Origin: Acidobacteriota bacterium
GTDB taxonomy: Bacteria > Acidobacteriota > Vicinamibacteria > Fen-336
Direction of reading: 5' to 3'
DNA length: 64,000 nucleotides
NCBI GenBank assembly: GCA_003223555.1
Contig: QHVM01000087.1
Location: forward strand, 36,115 to 100,114
Both the position numbers and the translations under genes were made by a program. This document shows, piece by piece, positions 17,605 to 27,458 of the stretch (position 1 is its first letter; the number at the start of each line of letters is the position of its first letter). The notes under the pieces are model-generated. The model worked only from the letters and a program-made list of their open reading frames with translations, did no database searches and was not told the origin of the DNA.

Positions 17605-18438
17605 TCAGCGCCGGCCCTCGAGGTGCTGGCGCAGGAACGAGATCGTGCGCGGCCAGGCCTGCGCGGTCGCCTTCGCGTTCGCGTCGCGGCCGGCTTGCGC
17701 GCGCAGGAAGCCGTGGCCGGCTCCGTCGTAGGTGTGGGTCTCGAAGCTCTTGCCCAGCCGCTTCATCTCCGCCTCGGCCGGCGGCACGGTGGCGCCCACG
17801 CGGGCGTCGTCGCCGCCGTAGAGGCCGAGCACGGGCGCGTGGATGGCGGCCAGCGCCGCGCTCTCGGGCGAGGTGCCGTAGTAGACCACCGCGGCGTCCA
17901 AGGCGGGCTGGGCCGCCGCGTAGGCGAAGCTGCGCCCGCCTCCCCAGCAGAACCCGATCGTCGCCACCTTCCCGTTGGCGGCGGGCAGCTTGACCGCGTA
18001 GTCCCGCACGGCGTCGAGGCGCGTCACCGTCTCCCCAGGGGTGATCTCGCGCACCAGCTTCACGACGTCGTCGCGGCTGCCCGCGGCGTCGGTCCCCCCT
18101 CCGCCCGGCGCGTGGCCGGAGACGAGGTCGGGCGCGACCGCGATGAAGCCCTCCCGGGCGAGCTGGTCGGCGACGGCCCGGATCCAATCGCTCAGGCCGA
18201 AGATCTCGTGGATGACGATCACGACGCCGGCCTTGTCCTTCCGCTCCGGGTATGTGATCCACGTCCGGATCGGCGCCCCGCCCGCCGCCCTCACATCGAC
18301 GTACTCGCCGTGCCGGGGCGAAGACTCGAGGGCGGCCTTGGCGGTCTCCTCGGGCGCGGGGAGGTTGGGATCCCGGGCGGCGGAGGGTGACGGCGAGGGG
18401 ACGGCCGGAACCAGGACGGCGAGGAGGAGAGCGATCAT
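17605..18438 (-). CDS. Secreted dienelactone hydrolase family protein
   Basis: An alpha/beta hydrolase of the dienelactone hydrolase family, 277 residues with an N-terminal signal sequence (IALLLAVLVPAVPS), hence periplasmic. The Cys-Asp-His triad is visible: Cys164 in GFCWGGG, Asp210 or Asp211 in GGDDARV and His242 in GAGHGF. VIVIHEIFGL is the oxyanion-side strand. The substrate is unknown; many members hydrolyse small lactones or esters. It is transcribed between the PHP-type phosphoesterase and the GT2 genes with short spacing and is probably co-transcribed. Confidence 0.87.
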   Translation of the reverse strand: MIALLLAVLVPAVPSPSPSAARDPNLPAPEETAKAALESSPRHGEYVDVRAAGGAPIRTWITYPERKDKAGVVIVIHEIFGLSDWIRAVADQLAREGFIAVAPDLVSGHAPGGGGTDAAGSRDDVVKLVREITPGETVTRLDAVRDYAVKLPAANGKVATIGFCWGGGRSFAYAAAQPALDAAVVYYGTSPESAALAAIHAPVLGLYGGDDARVGATVPPAEAEMKRLGKSFETHTYDGAGHGFLRAQAGRDANAKATAQAWPRTISFLRQHLEGRR

Positions 18439-18490
18439 TTCTTGGCCTCCGGAGGGGTGAGGGGGGAGCCGGATTGTACCGCGGCCGGGG

Positions 18491-19951
18491 TCAGCGGATC
18501 TTCCTCGCCGTCCCGGACACCTCGAGGTACACGGGGTTCGTCAGGACGACGAGGCCGCCGTCGGGGGCCCGGAGCTCGACGCGCAGGTAGCCGCTGGCCG
18601 TGGCCGCGCGGCGGAAGCGGGCGGGAGCGCCGGTCGAGAGCGGCGCTTCGCCCGCCGGCTCGCCGTTCCAGACCAGCTCCGCCCGTCCTCCGGCCGCCCC
18701 GCCGACCACCGCCGGCACTTCGACCTCCACCGTCTGCCCCGCGCTCAGCCGCAGCGTATCGCCGATCCCGGCCGTCGCGCCCCCCGCCCGGACCGTGATC
18801 CCGGGGGCCGGCGTGCGGGCGTCGCCCATGACCACGACCCGGCCCTCGCGGATGGCGCGAAGGATCGCCGCCCTGGACAGCTCGCTGGCCCTCACCCTCA
18901 CGCTGCCTCGTCCGAGCGGCGCGCGCGGGCGATGCCAGTCGCTCGACCCCACGCCGGTGATGCGGCGTCCCTCGCGCAGCAGGCGGTCCCACAGCGCGAT
19001 GGCCCGCGTCTGGGGCCCGAGCGGCCCGTTCCACACCTCCAGCGCGGCCACGCCGGGCGGGATCGCATGCTCCCAAGAGCAGCCGTCGCACTCGAGGAAC
19101 GGGTGGTTGATCGAGAAGAGCGCCCCGCGCGAAGCGGCGGCCTCGACCAGGGAGTCGATCCGTTCCCGGCCGGGAAGCACGCGGAAGTCGATCTCGCTGC
19201 GCCAGCCGCTCAGCCCCCAGACGTTGGCGTGGCCGCCGGGTGTGGTCACCTCCTCTCCCGCGATCACCAGCAGCTCGGGATCCTCGGTCCGCTCGAGCTG
19301 GTGCGTCGTGTTGTTGTGGTCGGTGATGGCGATGAACTCCAGGCCGGCCGCGCGTGCCGCGCGCGCCACCTCGGCCGCGGTCTCCGTCCCGTCGCTGTGC
19401 AGCGTGTGCACGTGAAGGTCGCCGCTATACCAGCTCAGCGTCCCCCTTTGCTGCAGCGGCTCGGCCGGCCGCGGGGCCAGGCCGGGCGTCGGCCCGGCGG
19501 CGGCGCTCGACGTCCCGACCGTGAGGTCGACATCCACCCCCGGGGGGGCGACCTTGTAGAGACCGAGCACCACCTGCCACTCGCCGGCGGGCAGCGGGCC
19601 CGGCCAGTAACCGGGGGTGGCCTCGTCCACCGCGACGACGACGTGTTCCCGGCTGCCGCCGCTCCAGCCGCGGAAGCCGGCGCGGCCGAGGTCGAGCGGG
19701 CCCGGCTCGAACAGGCCGAGGTCGATCGCGTTGCCGCCGTCCGCCTTGTCGTAGCGGTAGCCGACCTCCAGCCTCGTGCACCCGGCCGGCACGCTCACCG
19801 GCACGTACTGGTAGCGGCCGGCGTCGCGCTGGGCGGGCGTGTAATGCAGCCGGAGCGGGCGGCCCTCCGGCGCCTTCTCCGGCGGCGCCGGCGAGGGCGC
19901 GAACGAGACCGCGGCGGCCGCCGCGAGCAGCGCGCCGAGCAACCGGCTCAC
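18491..19951 (-). CDS. Secreted PHP-domain metallophosphoesterase (CehA/McbA-like)
   Basis: A 486-residue protein with a signal peptide, an N-terminal beta-domain of about 160 residues and a PHP domain. Metal-binding motifs are GDLHVHTLHSDGT, FIAITDHNN, INHPF and SSDWHRPRAP. The CehA/McbA group of this fold hydrolyses phosphate or carbamate esters; the substrate here is unknown. The GTG at 19951 overlaps the cupin stop by 4 bp (GTGA), which decides the start. The C-terminal 100 residues look like an additional beta-sandwich. Confidence 0.85.
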   Translation of the reverse strand: MSRLLGALLAAAAAVSFAPSPAPPEKAPEGRPLRLHYTPAQRDAGRYQYVPVSVPAGCTRLEVGYRYDKADGGNAIDLGLFEPGPLDLGRAGFRGWSGGSREHVVVAVDEATPGYWPGPLPAGEWQVVLGLYKVAPPGVDVDLTVGTSSAAAGPTPGLAPRPAEPLQQRGTLSWYSGDLHVHTLHSDGTETAAEVARAARAAGLEFIAITDHNNTTHQLERTEDPELLVIAGEEVTTPGGHANVWGLSGWRSEIDFRVLPGRERIDSLVEAAASRGALFSINHPFLECDGCSWEHAIPPGVAALEVWNGPLGPQTRAIALWDRLLREGRRITGVGSSDWHRPRAPLGRGSVRVRASELSRAAILRAIREGRVVVMGDARTPAPGITVRAGGATAGIGDTLRLSAGQTVEVEVPAVVGGAAGGRAELVWNGEPAGEAPLSTGAPARFRRAATASGYLRVELRAPDGGLVVLTNPVYLEVSGTARKIR

Positions 19952-20316
19952 CGGCGGTCGGGCTTGCGTTGGAAGTACGTGTCGGTGCCGTCCAGCCAGT
20001 CCTGGCGGATGGGGCTGAACACGTCGACGTCGACGGTATCCTCGAGCGCCTCCGCGCGGTGGGGCACGTGGGGCGGGATGACGACGAAGCGGCCCGGCTC
20101 CAGCGTCACCTCCTGCTCCGGCTCCCCGATCCACAGGCGCAGCGCGCCCTCCAGGATGTAGGTGATCTGCTCGCTCACGTGCGAGTGGGTGGGCACGACC
20201 GCCCCTTTCTTGAGCAGCACCCGGGCGATCATCTCGTTCTGCCCGGTCACGACCTGGCGGGAGATCTCGGACGTCACCGGCTCGACGGGGACCGTGTCCC
20301 AGCTGAGAGCCTTCAT
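19948..20316 (-). CDS. Small cupin-domain protein
   Basis: A single-domain cupin of 122 residues, probably a cytoplasmic metal-dependent enzyme or sugar-binding regulator. Metal ligands fit THSHVSEQ (two His and Glu) in cupin motif 1 and PPHVPHRAEA in motif 2. The ATG at 20316 overlaps the GH63 stop (ATGA) and its own stop overlaps the next start, so it is embedded in a translationally coupled chain. Cupins in glycoside catabolic operons are often epimerases or lyases, but nothing here fixes a reaction. Confidence 0.85.
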   Translation of the reverse strand: MKALSWDTVPVEPVTSEISRQVVTGQNEMIARVLLKKGAVVPTHSHVSEQITYILEGALRLWIGEPEQEVTLEPGRFVVIPPHVPHRAEALEDTVDVDVFSPIRQDWLDGTDTYFQRKPDRR

Positions 20317-21581
20317 GCCTCCCCCTCGCGTCTCGCGAGCATGTCCACGACGATTCCCGTCCACGAGAAGTCGTGGGCGCCGGCTCCCGCCCCGGTGAGC
20401 GGATCGTAGTACTCGCGGAAGCCGTGCTCCTCGACCAGCCGGGCCGAGCGGTCCTCGATCGCCGCCGCCAGGTCGGCCCGCCCATGGCGGCGCAGCCCCC
20501 GACAGAGGTACCAGTTGGTGTTCATCCACGCCGGGCCCCTCCAGACGAGCTTGCCGACCGGGCCGGCCGAGAAGGACGGCGCGCTCATGGCCACCGAAGG
20601 CACCGGGAAGGGCGCCGCGTACTCCCGCGGGTCCTCGAGGTGGGCGATGAGCGAGGCCGCGAGGGGCCCCGGCAGCTCGGGCAGGACGAGGGGCATGAGC
20701 GAGGAGATGCTGTTCGTGCGCAGCATCTCTTCCTCGGCGCCCGCCAGGTCGAAGAACAGGCCGGCCTCGCGGTCGTAGCACTTGTCGACGAGGGCGGTCG
20801 CCGTGCGGCGGGCCCGGCGGCGCATCTCGTCCGCCCCCCGGGGGTCGCCGGCGCCGTCGAGGAGGTCGGCCAGGACGCGCTCGTTCTCGGCGTAGATCGT
20901 GTTGACGAGCACGTCCTCCACCACGAAGAGGTCGAGTCCGAACATGCGCGCGGGGTCCCGCCCCACCTCCGCGTACGGCCCCGCCACGCGCTCCCAGGCC
21001 GCGGTGAACTGTTCCGGGGCCAGGACGGAGATCCCGAGATAGGCGTCGTACTTCGGCGCGTGGTCGAGCCCGGACTCGTCGGGCTGCAGGATGGCAATGA
21101 GTCCGTCGCGGTCGGGGTCCCGCACGCGGTCGAGCCAGTCGAAGTAGCGGCGCGCCGCCGGCAGCACGTCGGCGAGGAACGCCGCCCCGCCCTCCCCGCG
21201 CGCCGCGGCCTGCACCGCCTCGGCCAGCACCGGCGGCTGGATGCAGTCGCTCAGGTAGGGCGTCCGATAGGCGATCGAGTACGTGGCCAGCATGTCCTCG
21301 TAGCGCTCGCGCTGCCAGAAGGTCACGTGGGCCACGAAGCCGTCCGGCTGGGCGTTGGCGAGGAGGCTGCGCACCTCGGCCCGCGCCCGCTCCGGGTCGA
21401 GATGGGACAGGGCCACCGCGTGGAAGCAGGAGTCCCAGAACCACTGGAACGGATAGGTGCCCATCGAGGGACAGACGAAGTCGTATTCCCGGTCGCACCA
21501 CTCTGCCGTCCCGCGCTGGCGGTTGCGGTCGTAGAGCGATCCCACCGCCTCCCGCATCCGTTCGAGCCGTGACGAGCTCAT
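20313..21581 (-). CDS. GH63-type glycoside hydrolase (mannosyl/glucosylglycerate hydrolase-like)
   Basis: A 422-residue (alpha/alpha)6-barrel glycosidase of the trehalase/GH63 type. Features are [14 protein letters not shown] near residue 45, [15 protein letters not shown] with the likely acid residue near 165, and [13 protein letters not shown] near 345, blocks shared with bacterial mannosylglycerate and glucosylglycerate hydrolases (established for Thermus and mycobacterial enzymes of about 430-450 residues). There is no signal peptide, so it acts on imported substrate. It starts at ATG 21581, overlapping the S9 peptidase stop (ATGA). With a GH38 enzyme and an importer in the same set, a role in compatible-solute glycoside catabolism is a reasonable inference. 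Confidence 0.83.
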   Translation of the reverse strand: MSSSRLERMREAVGSLYDRNRQRGTAEWCDREYDFVCPSMGTYPFQWFWDSCFHAVALSHLDPERARAEVRSLLANAQPDGFVAHVTFWQRERYEDMLATYSIAYRTPYLSDCIQPPVLAEAVQAAARGEGGAAFLADVLPAARRYFDWLDRVRDPDRDGLIAILQPDESGLDHAPKYDAYLGISVLAPEQFTAAWERVAGPYAEVGRDPARMFGLDLFVVEDVLVNTIYAENERVLADLLDGAGDPRGADEMRRRARRTATALVDKCYDREAGLFFDLAGAEEEMLRTNSISSLMPLVLPELPGPLAASLIAHLEDPREYAAPFPVPSVAMSAPSFSAGPVGKLVWRGPAWMNTNWYLCRGLRRHGRADLAAAIEDRSARLVEEHGFREYYDPLTGAGAGAHDFSWTGIVVDMLARREGEA

Positions 21582-23709
21582 GGCCCTTCGTACGCCTCGA
21601 CCTTCCGGCCCTGGAGGTACTTGTCGAACCACGCCACGATGTGCTGCAGCCGCTCCACCCGGTGCCACGGCTTGCCCGAGCGGCTGAGCTCGTGGCTCTC
21701 GTCGGGGAAGCGGACCATGACCGTCGGCTTCTTCAGGAACTTGAGCGCCCGGAACATCTGCTCTCCCCCCGCCGCCGGAGGCGTGCGGTAATCGGCCTCG
21801 CCTTCGATGAGCATCAGCGGCGTCTTCACGCTCGCGATATGGGTGATGGGGGAGCGCTCGGCGTAGTCCCCCGGGTCCTGCCACGGCGCGCCCCGGAACC
21901 AGCGCGGCGTGAAGAGCGTGAAGTCGGCGGTCAGCCAGAACGCGGCCCAGTCGGCGATCGAGCGCTGGGCGACGGCGGCCGCGAAGCGGCCGGTCTGGGT
22001 GATCGTCCAGTTGGTCAGGATGCCGCCTCCGCTGCCGCCGGTCACCCCCAGACGCTTCGGGTCGACGTAGCCGCGCCGGATGAGCTCGTCCACCCCCGCC
22101 ATCAGATCCTTGTAGTCGTCGCCCGGGTAATGGTACTGGATGACGTTGCCGAACTCCTGGCCATAGGCCGAGCTGCCCCGCGGGTTGGGGTACAGCACGA
22201 CGTAGCCCCGCGCCGCCATCCACTGGAACTCGTGGTCGAACGTGTAGCCGTAGGCCGCGTGCGGGCCACCGTGGATGTTCAGGATGAGGGGGTATCTCTT
22301 CCCGGGGTCGAAGTCGGGCGGCTTCTGGACCCAGGCCTGGATCTTCTTCCCGTCGAAGCTCGGGTAGGTGATCTCCTCGGGCGCGGTGAGGTTCAGCTCC
22401 GAGAAGAGCGCGTCGTTGAATCGGGTCAGCTGCCGGCGCCGGCCCGGGTCGGGGTCGAGGACGAAGAGGTCCCCGACGGCGGTGGGGGTGGAGATCACGA
22501 GCGCGAAACGCGACGCGCCGGGTGACGCGGTCGCGCTCATCACCTCCTGGTCGCCGGCCGTGAGCGGAGCGACCTTGCCGGTCGCGGCGTCCACCCGCTG
22601 CAGGTTCGCCCGGCCGCGCTCGGAGCTGACCACGACGATCGTCCGGCCGTCCTTCGTCCACGCGAGGACCAACGGGCCGGCGCCCCGCGGAGCGCGCTGG
22701 TCGCCGGTGAGACCGCCGCCCACGTCGTAGTCGTAATCGGCGGTCAGGTTGCGCGCGGCCGACCCGGACGCGCGCTCGACCACGAAGAGGTCGGGCTGGT
22801 CGTACGAGCGGGCCGGGCTGCCGTTGAGGGTGCCGCGGAAGGCGATGCGCCGGCCGTCGGGGCTGAACGCGAACTCGCCGATCGGTCCCTCGATGCTGGC
22901 CACCCGTCGCAATTCGCCTCCGCCCGCGGGAACGGCGTAGAGGTCGGCGTCGGGAGACTGGTAGTAGGGCTCCTTCTCACGGTCGGAGGTGAAGAAGATC
23001 TCGGCTCCGTCGGGGGCCCAGCGCAGGTTCTCCTCGTCGAACTCACCGGTGGTGATGCGCTTCGGCGTCGGGAGACCCGCCTCCTCGGCGCGGGCGGGGA
23101 CCGTCCAGATGTGGCTCGGCCGCTCCGGGTCGAGGTAACCACGGCCGTTGAAGCGGTAGACCGCCCGCGTGATCACGCGGACGTCGCTTTCCCGGTCGGC
23201 CTCCGCCGGCTCGTCCTTCTTCGCCGGCTCCGGCCGCGACCTCCTGGCCAGGTCCTTCTCGTTGGTCCCCGAGGTGAAGGCGATGGTGGCGCCGTCGGGA
23301 GACCACTCCGGCGTCCCCGCTCCCTTGGGCAGGTCGGTCAGGGCCCGGGCCTCCCCTCCGGCGCTCGGGATCAGGTAGAGCTGGGCCGGCTGCGGCTTCC
23401 CTTCCTTTTCCGTCGCGCGGGTGAAGACGATCCACTTCCCATCGGGCGACCAGCGCGGCGACGCGTCCTGGGGGCCGCTCGTGCGCTGCCGTCGGCGGCC
23501 GCCACCCAGACCGCGCTCGCATAGCCGTCCTTCTTCTTGTCGACCGCGACCCGCACGAAGGCGACCTGACTCCCCTCGGGCGAGATCTGCGGGTCGGCGA
23601 CCCACACGAAGCGGAACAGGTCCGTCTCGGCAATCGGCCGCGTGAGGGCGGCGGCCGAAGCGGCGGAGACGGCGAGCAGCGCCGCGGAGAGGATGAGGCG
23701 GGCGGACAT
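21578..23709 (-). pseudogene. Secreted S9 family peptidase (prolyl-oligopeptidase-like), frameshifted near 23483
   Basis: A prolyl oligopeptidase-type serine peptidase split over two frames. From ATG 23709 the first frame encodes a signal peptide ([17 protein letters not shown]) and the first propeller strand to WVAAADGSA. About one base is missing near 23482-23484, and the rest follows in another frame from [17 protein letters not shown] to the stop at 21578. The C-terminal hydrolase domain is complete: Ser in [10 protein letters not shown], Asp in EGEADYRTP and His in DESHELS. The propeller has repeated SPDG blades. Apart from the indel the protein would be about 710 residues and periplasmic. 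A sequencing error would restore a normal gene. Its stop overlaps the GH63 start. Confidence 0.85.
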
Positions 23710-23828
23710 CGGACGGCCCCCTTCGGGAGGGGACTATCCTACCCGAGACCGGTCGTTTCGCTCGCGGGCGGTCTTCCCCTATCCCGGCGAGGAAGCACGG
23801 AAGTGGGTTATCCTCGCGGAGGGACGTG

Positions 23829-26363
23829 ATGACCCTCCTGGACCGGTTCCGCACCCGCCCCGCCTGGCAGAGTCCAGATCCGCAGGTGCGGGCGGCCGCC
23901 GTGCGGCACCTCGGCGCCGACCAGTCCGACCTGCTCGCTTCCATCGCCCGCGACGACGCCGACCCGCGGGTGCGACGCGCGGCGGTGCAGAGGCTGGAGG
24001 ACCCCACGGCGCTGGCCGAGCGCGCGAGGGAGGACGGTGACGAGTCCGTGCGTCAGGAAGCCGCCGGCCGCCTGCTGCACATGGCCGAGGCGGCCGAGGA
24101 TCCGGCGACCGCCGAGGCGGCGCTGGCCGGGCTCGGCGACGCCCGTCACCTTTCGGCGCTGGCCCGGGCCGCCCGGCTGTCCTCGATCCGGTTCGCCGCC
24201 GTGGCGCGGCTCGACGACCCGCGCGCGCTGGCCACGGTCGCCAAGGCCGCCGCCGATCCGGCCACCCGCCAGGCGGCCCTCGAAGCGATCCGCGACCCCG
24301 CCGCGCTGGCCGAGGTCGCCCTGAAGAGCGAGCACAAGGACGTGGCGGTGGCGGCGGTGGCCCGGCTCGACGATCGGGACACCCTGGAAGCAGTGGCCGC
24401 CCGCGCCCGCAACTCCGCCGCCGCCCGGCGGGCTCGGGCCGCGCTCGACACGCAACCGGCGCCGCCCCCGCCCGCTGCCGAGGCGGCTCCGGTCGCGACC
24501 GTCGCCGAAGCTCCGCCGTTGCCGGCCCAGCCGCCCCTCCCCGAGCCGCCGGCCCCCGAGCCGGCGCCTTCCGTCGAGTCGCCGCGGGCCGCGCCCGGGC
24601 CCGCCGTGCCCGACGCGCGGGAGCGTGAGCGGGCGGAGCGTCTCTCGCTGTGTGAGAAGGTCGAGTCGCTCCGGGGCGAGGACGCCCTCGATCGCCTCGA
24701 AGAGGCGCGGGCCGCGTGGGAGGGCATGGCTCCCCTCATCGACCCCCCCGAGTTGGAGGCGCTGAACGGACGCTTCCAGCGGGCGCTGGCGGAATGCCGG
24801 CAGCGGCAGCAGGATGAGGCCGCGCACCGCGCCGTCGAGAAGGAAGCCGCCGAGCGCGAGGCCAGGGAGAAGGAGGCGCAGGCCCGGGCCCGGGAGGCCG
24901 AGCTGCGCCGGCGCCAGCAGACGCTGGCCCGGGCCCAGGCCCTGGCGGCCAGGCTGGAGGCCCTGGCGCACGCCGAGAAGCCGGGCCTGCGCGAGGTGGA
25001 GCGCGCGCTCCGCGACGAACGCAGCATGCTGGACGCCCTGGCCACGCTGCCGGAGAGGAAGGAGCGCGAGGCACTGGCCGAGCGCTTGAGGGCGGGGCGG
25101 GCCGCTCTCTTCCCGAAGGCCCAGGAGCTGCGCGAGGCCGACGAGTGGACGCGCTGGACCAACGCGGCCAAGCAGGAGGAGCTGTGCCGGCAGGCCGAGG
25201 CCCTGCTCGCCGAGGAGGACCTCGAGAAGGCGCTCCGCAGGCTGCGCGAGATCGACGCGGCCTGGCGGGAGGTCCGCCAGGCCCCCCGCGACCAGGCCGA
25301 GAGCCTGTGGAAGCGGTTCAAGGCGGCGCGCGACCAGCTCCACGCCCGCCTCGACCCGTACCTCGCGAAGAAGAAGGAAGAGGGCCGGGCCAACGCCAAG
25401 CGCAAGGAGGAGCTGGCCGCGCGGGCGGAGGCGCTGGCCGGATCGACCGACTGGCTCAAGACGGCCGAGCAGTTCCGGCGGCTGCAATCGGAGTGGAAGC
25501 AGGTGGGCCCGACGCCGCACCGGACCTCGCAGGTGCTCTGGGAGCGCTTCCGCGCCGCCGCCGACCGCTTCTTCACCCGGCGCAAAGAGGACCTGGACCG
25601 GCGCAAGCACGAGTGGGCGGCCAACCTGCAGCGCAAGGAGGCGCTGTGCGCGCGGGCGGAAGAGCTGGCCACCTCCGCCGACTGGGAGCCCGCGGCGGCG
25701 GAGATGAAGCGGCTGCAAACGGAGTGGAAGACGGTGGGCCCCGTGCGCAAGAGCAGGGCGGAGGCGGTCTGGCAGCGCTTCCGCAAGGCCGCCGACGCGT
25801 TCTTCGAGCGCTATGCCCAGCGGGAACAGCTCGAGCGCGCGGCCGCGGTGGCGGAGCGCGAGGCCCTTTGCCTCGAGATGGAGCAGATGGCGTCGGGGAC
25901 GGCGCCGTCCGGCGTGGGGCCGCGCGTCCTGGAGATCGTGAACCGCTGGCGTCAGGCCGGCCCGCCTCCGCGCGAGAGCGCCGAAGCGCTGTCCCGCCGC
26001 TTCGCCGACGCGCGTAACCGCGTCGTGGAGGCCCGCCCCGAGGCGTTCCGCAAGACGGAGCTGGACCCGGAGGCGAACCGCGCGCGCATGGAGAAGCTGT
26101 GCGCGAGGGTGGAAGCGCTGCTGCCCCGCGCGGAGGCCGCCGGCGCCTCGCTGGCCGAGCGGCTGAAGGAGGCGCTGGCCGCCAACACGATGGGCGCCCG
26201 CGGTGAGGCCGAGGCGCGCTGGAAGGCCGCCGCGGCCGAGGTCGAGGCGGCGCAGACCGCCTGGAAGCGGCTGGGTCCGGTGCCGGGCGAGGCCGGGCGG
26301 GCCCTGGCCGAGCGCTTCGAGGCCGCCTGCCACCGCTTCCTCGACAGCCGTCCGCGGAAGTAG
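23829..26363 (+). CDS. DUF349 repeat protein with N-terminal HEAT-like repeats
   Basis: An 844-residue cytoplasmic protein. Residues 1-205 are HEAT-like helical repeats with recurring pattern [13 protein letters not shown]. Residues about 205-260 are a Pro/Ala-rich linker, and 260-844 are mostly charged helices with at least five copies of a WxRFxxAxDxFF block preceded by EWKxVGP (for example [20 protein letters not shown]), the DUF349 signature. Function is unknown in general; the fold suggests a scaffold or nucleic-acid-associated coiled coil. GGAGGG lies 5 bp before ATG 23829, which decides it over GTG 23826. It is divergent from the S9 peptidase across a 119-bp spacer. Confidence 0.85.
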   Translation: MTLLDRFRTRPAWQSPDPQVRAAAVRHLGADQSDLLASIARDDADPRVRRAAVQRLEDPTALAERAREDGDESVRQEAAGRLLHMAEAAEDPATAEAALAGLGDARHLSALARAARLSSIRFAAVARLDDPRALATVAKAAADPATRQAALEAIRDPAALAEVALKSEHKDVAVAAVARLDDRDTLEAVAARARNSAAARRARAALDTQPAPPPPAAEAAPVATVAEAPPLPAQPPLPEPPAPEPAPSVESPRAAPGPAVPDARERERAERLSLCEKVESLRGEDALDRLEEARAAWEGMAPLIDPPELEALNGRFQRALAECRQRQQDEAAHRAVEKEAAEREAREKEAQARAREAELRRRQQTLARAQALAARLEALAHAEKPGLREVERALRDERSMLDALATLPERKEREALAERLRAGRAALFPKAQELREADEWTRWTNAAKQEELCRQAEALLAEEDLEKALRRLREIDAAWREVRQAPRDQAESLWKRFKAARDQLHARLDPYLAKKKEEGRANAKRKEELAARAEALAGSTDWLKTAEQFRRLQSEWKQVGPTPHRTSQVLWERFRAAADRFFTRRKEDLDRRKHEWAANLQRKEALCARAEELATSADWEPAAAEMKRLQTEWKTVGPVRKSRAEAVWQRFRKAADAFFERYAQREQLERAAAVAEREALCLEMEQMASGTAPSGVGPRVLEIVNRWRQAGPPPRESAEALSRRFADARNRVVEARPEAFRKTELDPEANRARMEKLCARVEALLPRAEAAGASLAERLKEALAANTMGARGEAEARWKAAAAEVEAAQTAWKRLGPVPGEAGRALAERFEAACHRFLDSRPRK

Positions 26364-26441
26364 ATCGGGGCTTGATTTCCGCGGCGGGGGAAGATAGCGT
26401 CGGTCCGTTCCCGGTCGCGACCCCTGAAGGAGGGCCGCCCG

Positions 26442-26594
26442 ATGCTCGAGCTGGTGATCGTCGTCCTGATCGTGCTCTGGCTGCTCGGCTACTTCGGTCC
26501 CGCCCGGGTGCCCGCCATCCCGCGGACCGGGAACCTCATCCACCTGCTTCTCGTCATCATCCTGATCTTGATCGTCGTCCGGCTGCTGCGGTGA
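26442..26594 (+). CDS. Lmo0937-like small membrane protein
   Basis: A 50-residue protein with two hydrophobic helices: residues 3-17 (ELVIVVLIVLWLLGY) and 31-48 (IHLLLVIILILIVVRLL), joined by a short Pro/Arg loop. This matches the Lmo0937 family of small stress-associated membrane proteins, typically 45-55 residues. GAAGGAGGG at 26426-26434 is a strong ribosome-binding site 7 bp before ATG 26442. It lies in the 272-bp gap between the DUF349 gene and the next secreted protein. Confidence 0.85.
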   Translation: MLELVIVVLIVLWLLGYFGPARVPAIPRTGNLIHLLLVIILILIVVRLLR

Positions 26595-26635
26595 GGTCCG
26601 CCGCCCGCCGGACCCATCTCCATCGAGGAGGATCC

Positions 26636-27433
26636 ATGCGGCTGCCGACCTGCGCGCTGGCGCTCGCCTTCCTGGCCGCCCTGCCCGCGGCCGCGGAAGA
26701 CCTCACGATCGTCTCGAAAGTGAGCCGCGACGGCGGCCCACCGACGACCGCGACCAGCTACCTCACGAGCGACCACGTCCGCATCGTGCAGGCGGACGGT
26801 CGGGAGTTCATGATCGATCTCAAGTCGGGCGACATGACGGTCGTGGACGGCCGCCGGCGCCAGTACTTCGTCGTCACCCGGCAGGACCTGGAGCAGGCCC
26901 GGGCCCGCATCCAGCAGCAGATGAACAACCCGCAGATGAAGGAGGCCCAGGAGCGGATGAAGAACCTGCCGCCTGACGTCCAGAAGAAGATGCAGGCGGC
27001 GATGGGCGGGCTGGTGGGGGCGGTGACCGTGCAGAAGGCCGGCACGACGCGCAAGGTCGCCGGCTACACGTGCGAGGACTGGACGATCGCCTTCGGCCAG
27101 ATCTCGAAGACGGAGGAGTGCCTCACGAGCGACCTGCCGCTCCCCGCCCAGTCGTGGGAGAGGTACCGCGAGTTCGCGGAGAGCATGCGCAACATGATGG
27201 CGGCCATGGGGCCGATGGGGAAGGGCATCTCGGACCTGCAGGAGAAGATGAAGGACATGAAAGGGTTCCCCCTCGTCATGAAGACCACTGCCGGCCTGAT
27301 GGGCCGCACCTCGACCACCTCCAGCGAGGTCGTCGAGATCAAGCGCGGACCCATTCCCGCCTCGGCCTGGCAGCTCCCGGCCGGCTACACCCGGGTCGAG
27401 AACCCGATGCTCAAGGGCGGACCGGGGATGTGA
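26636..27433 (+). CDS. Secreted protein resembling DUF4412 family
   Basis: A 265-residue protein with a clear signal peptide (ALALAFLAALPAAAE). The mature part begins with a beta-rich segment (TIVSKVSRD, DHVRIVQADGREFMIDLKSGDMTVVD), has a Met- and charge-rich helix in the middle (residues about 85-125), then KVAGYTCEDWTIAF and a Met-rich region, and ends in a PASAWQLPAGY block. This order resembles DUF4412 outer-membrane-associated proteins, whose function is unknown. GAGGAGG just upstream supports ATG 26636; the longer open frame has no such signal. The only Cys pair (GYTCEDW and TEECLTS) could form a disulphide. Confidence 0.7.
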   Translation: MRLPTCALALAFLAALPAAAEDLTIVSKVSRDGGPPTTATSYLTSDHVRIVQADGREFMIDLKSGDMTVVDGRRRQYFVVTRQDLEQARARIQQQMNNPQMKEAQERMKNLPPDVQKKMQAAMGGLVGAVTVQKAGTTRKVAGYTCEDWTIAFGQISKTEECLTSDLPLPAQSWERYREFAESMRNMMAAMGPMGKGISDLQEKMKDMKGFPLVMKTTAGLMGRTSTTSSEVVEIKRGPIPASAWQLPAGYTRVENPMLKGGPGM

Positions 27434-27458
27434 CCTGCGGCGCGGCCGGAAGAGTTCC

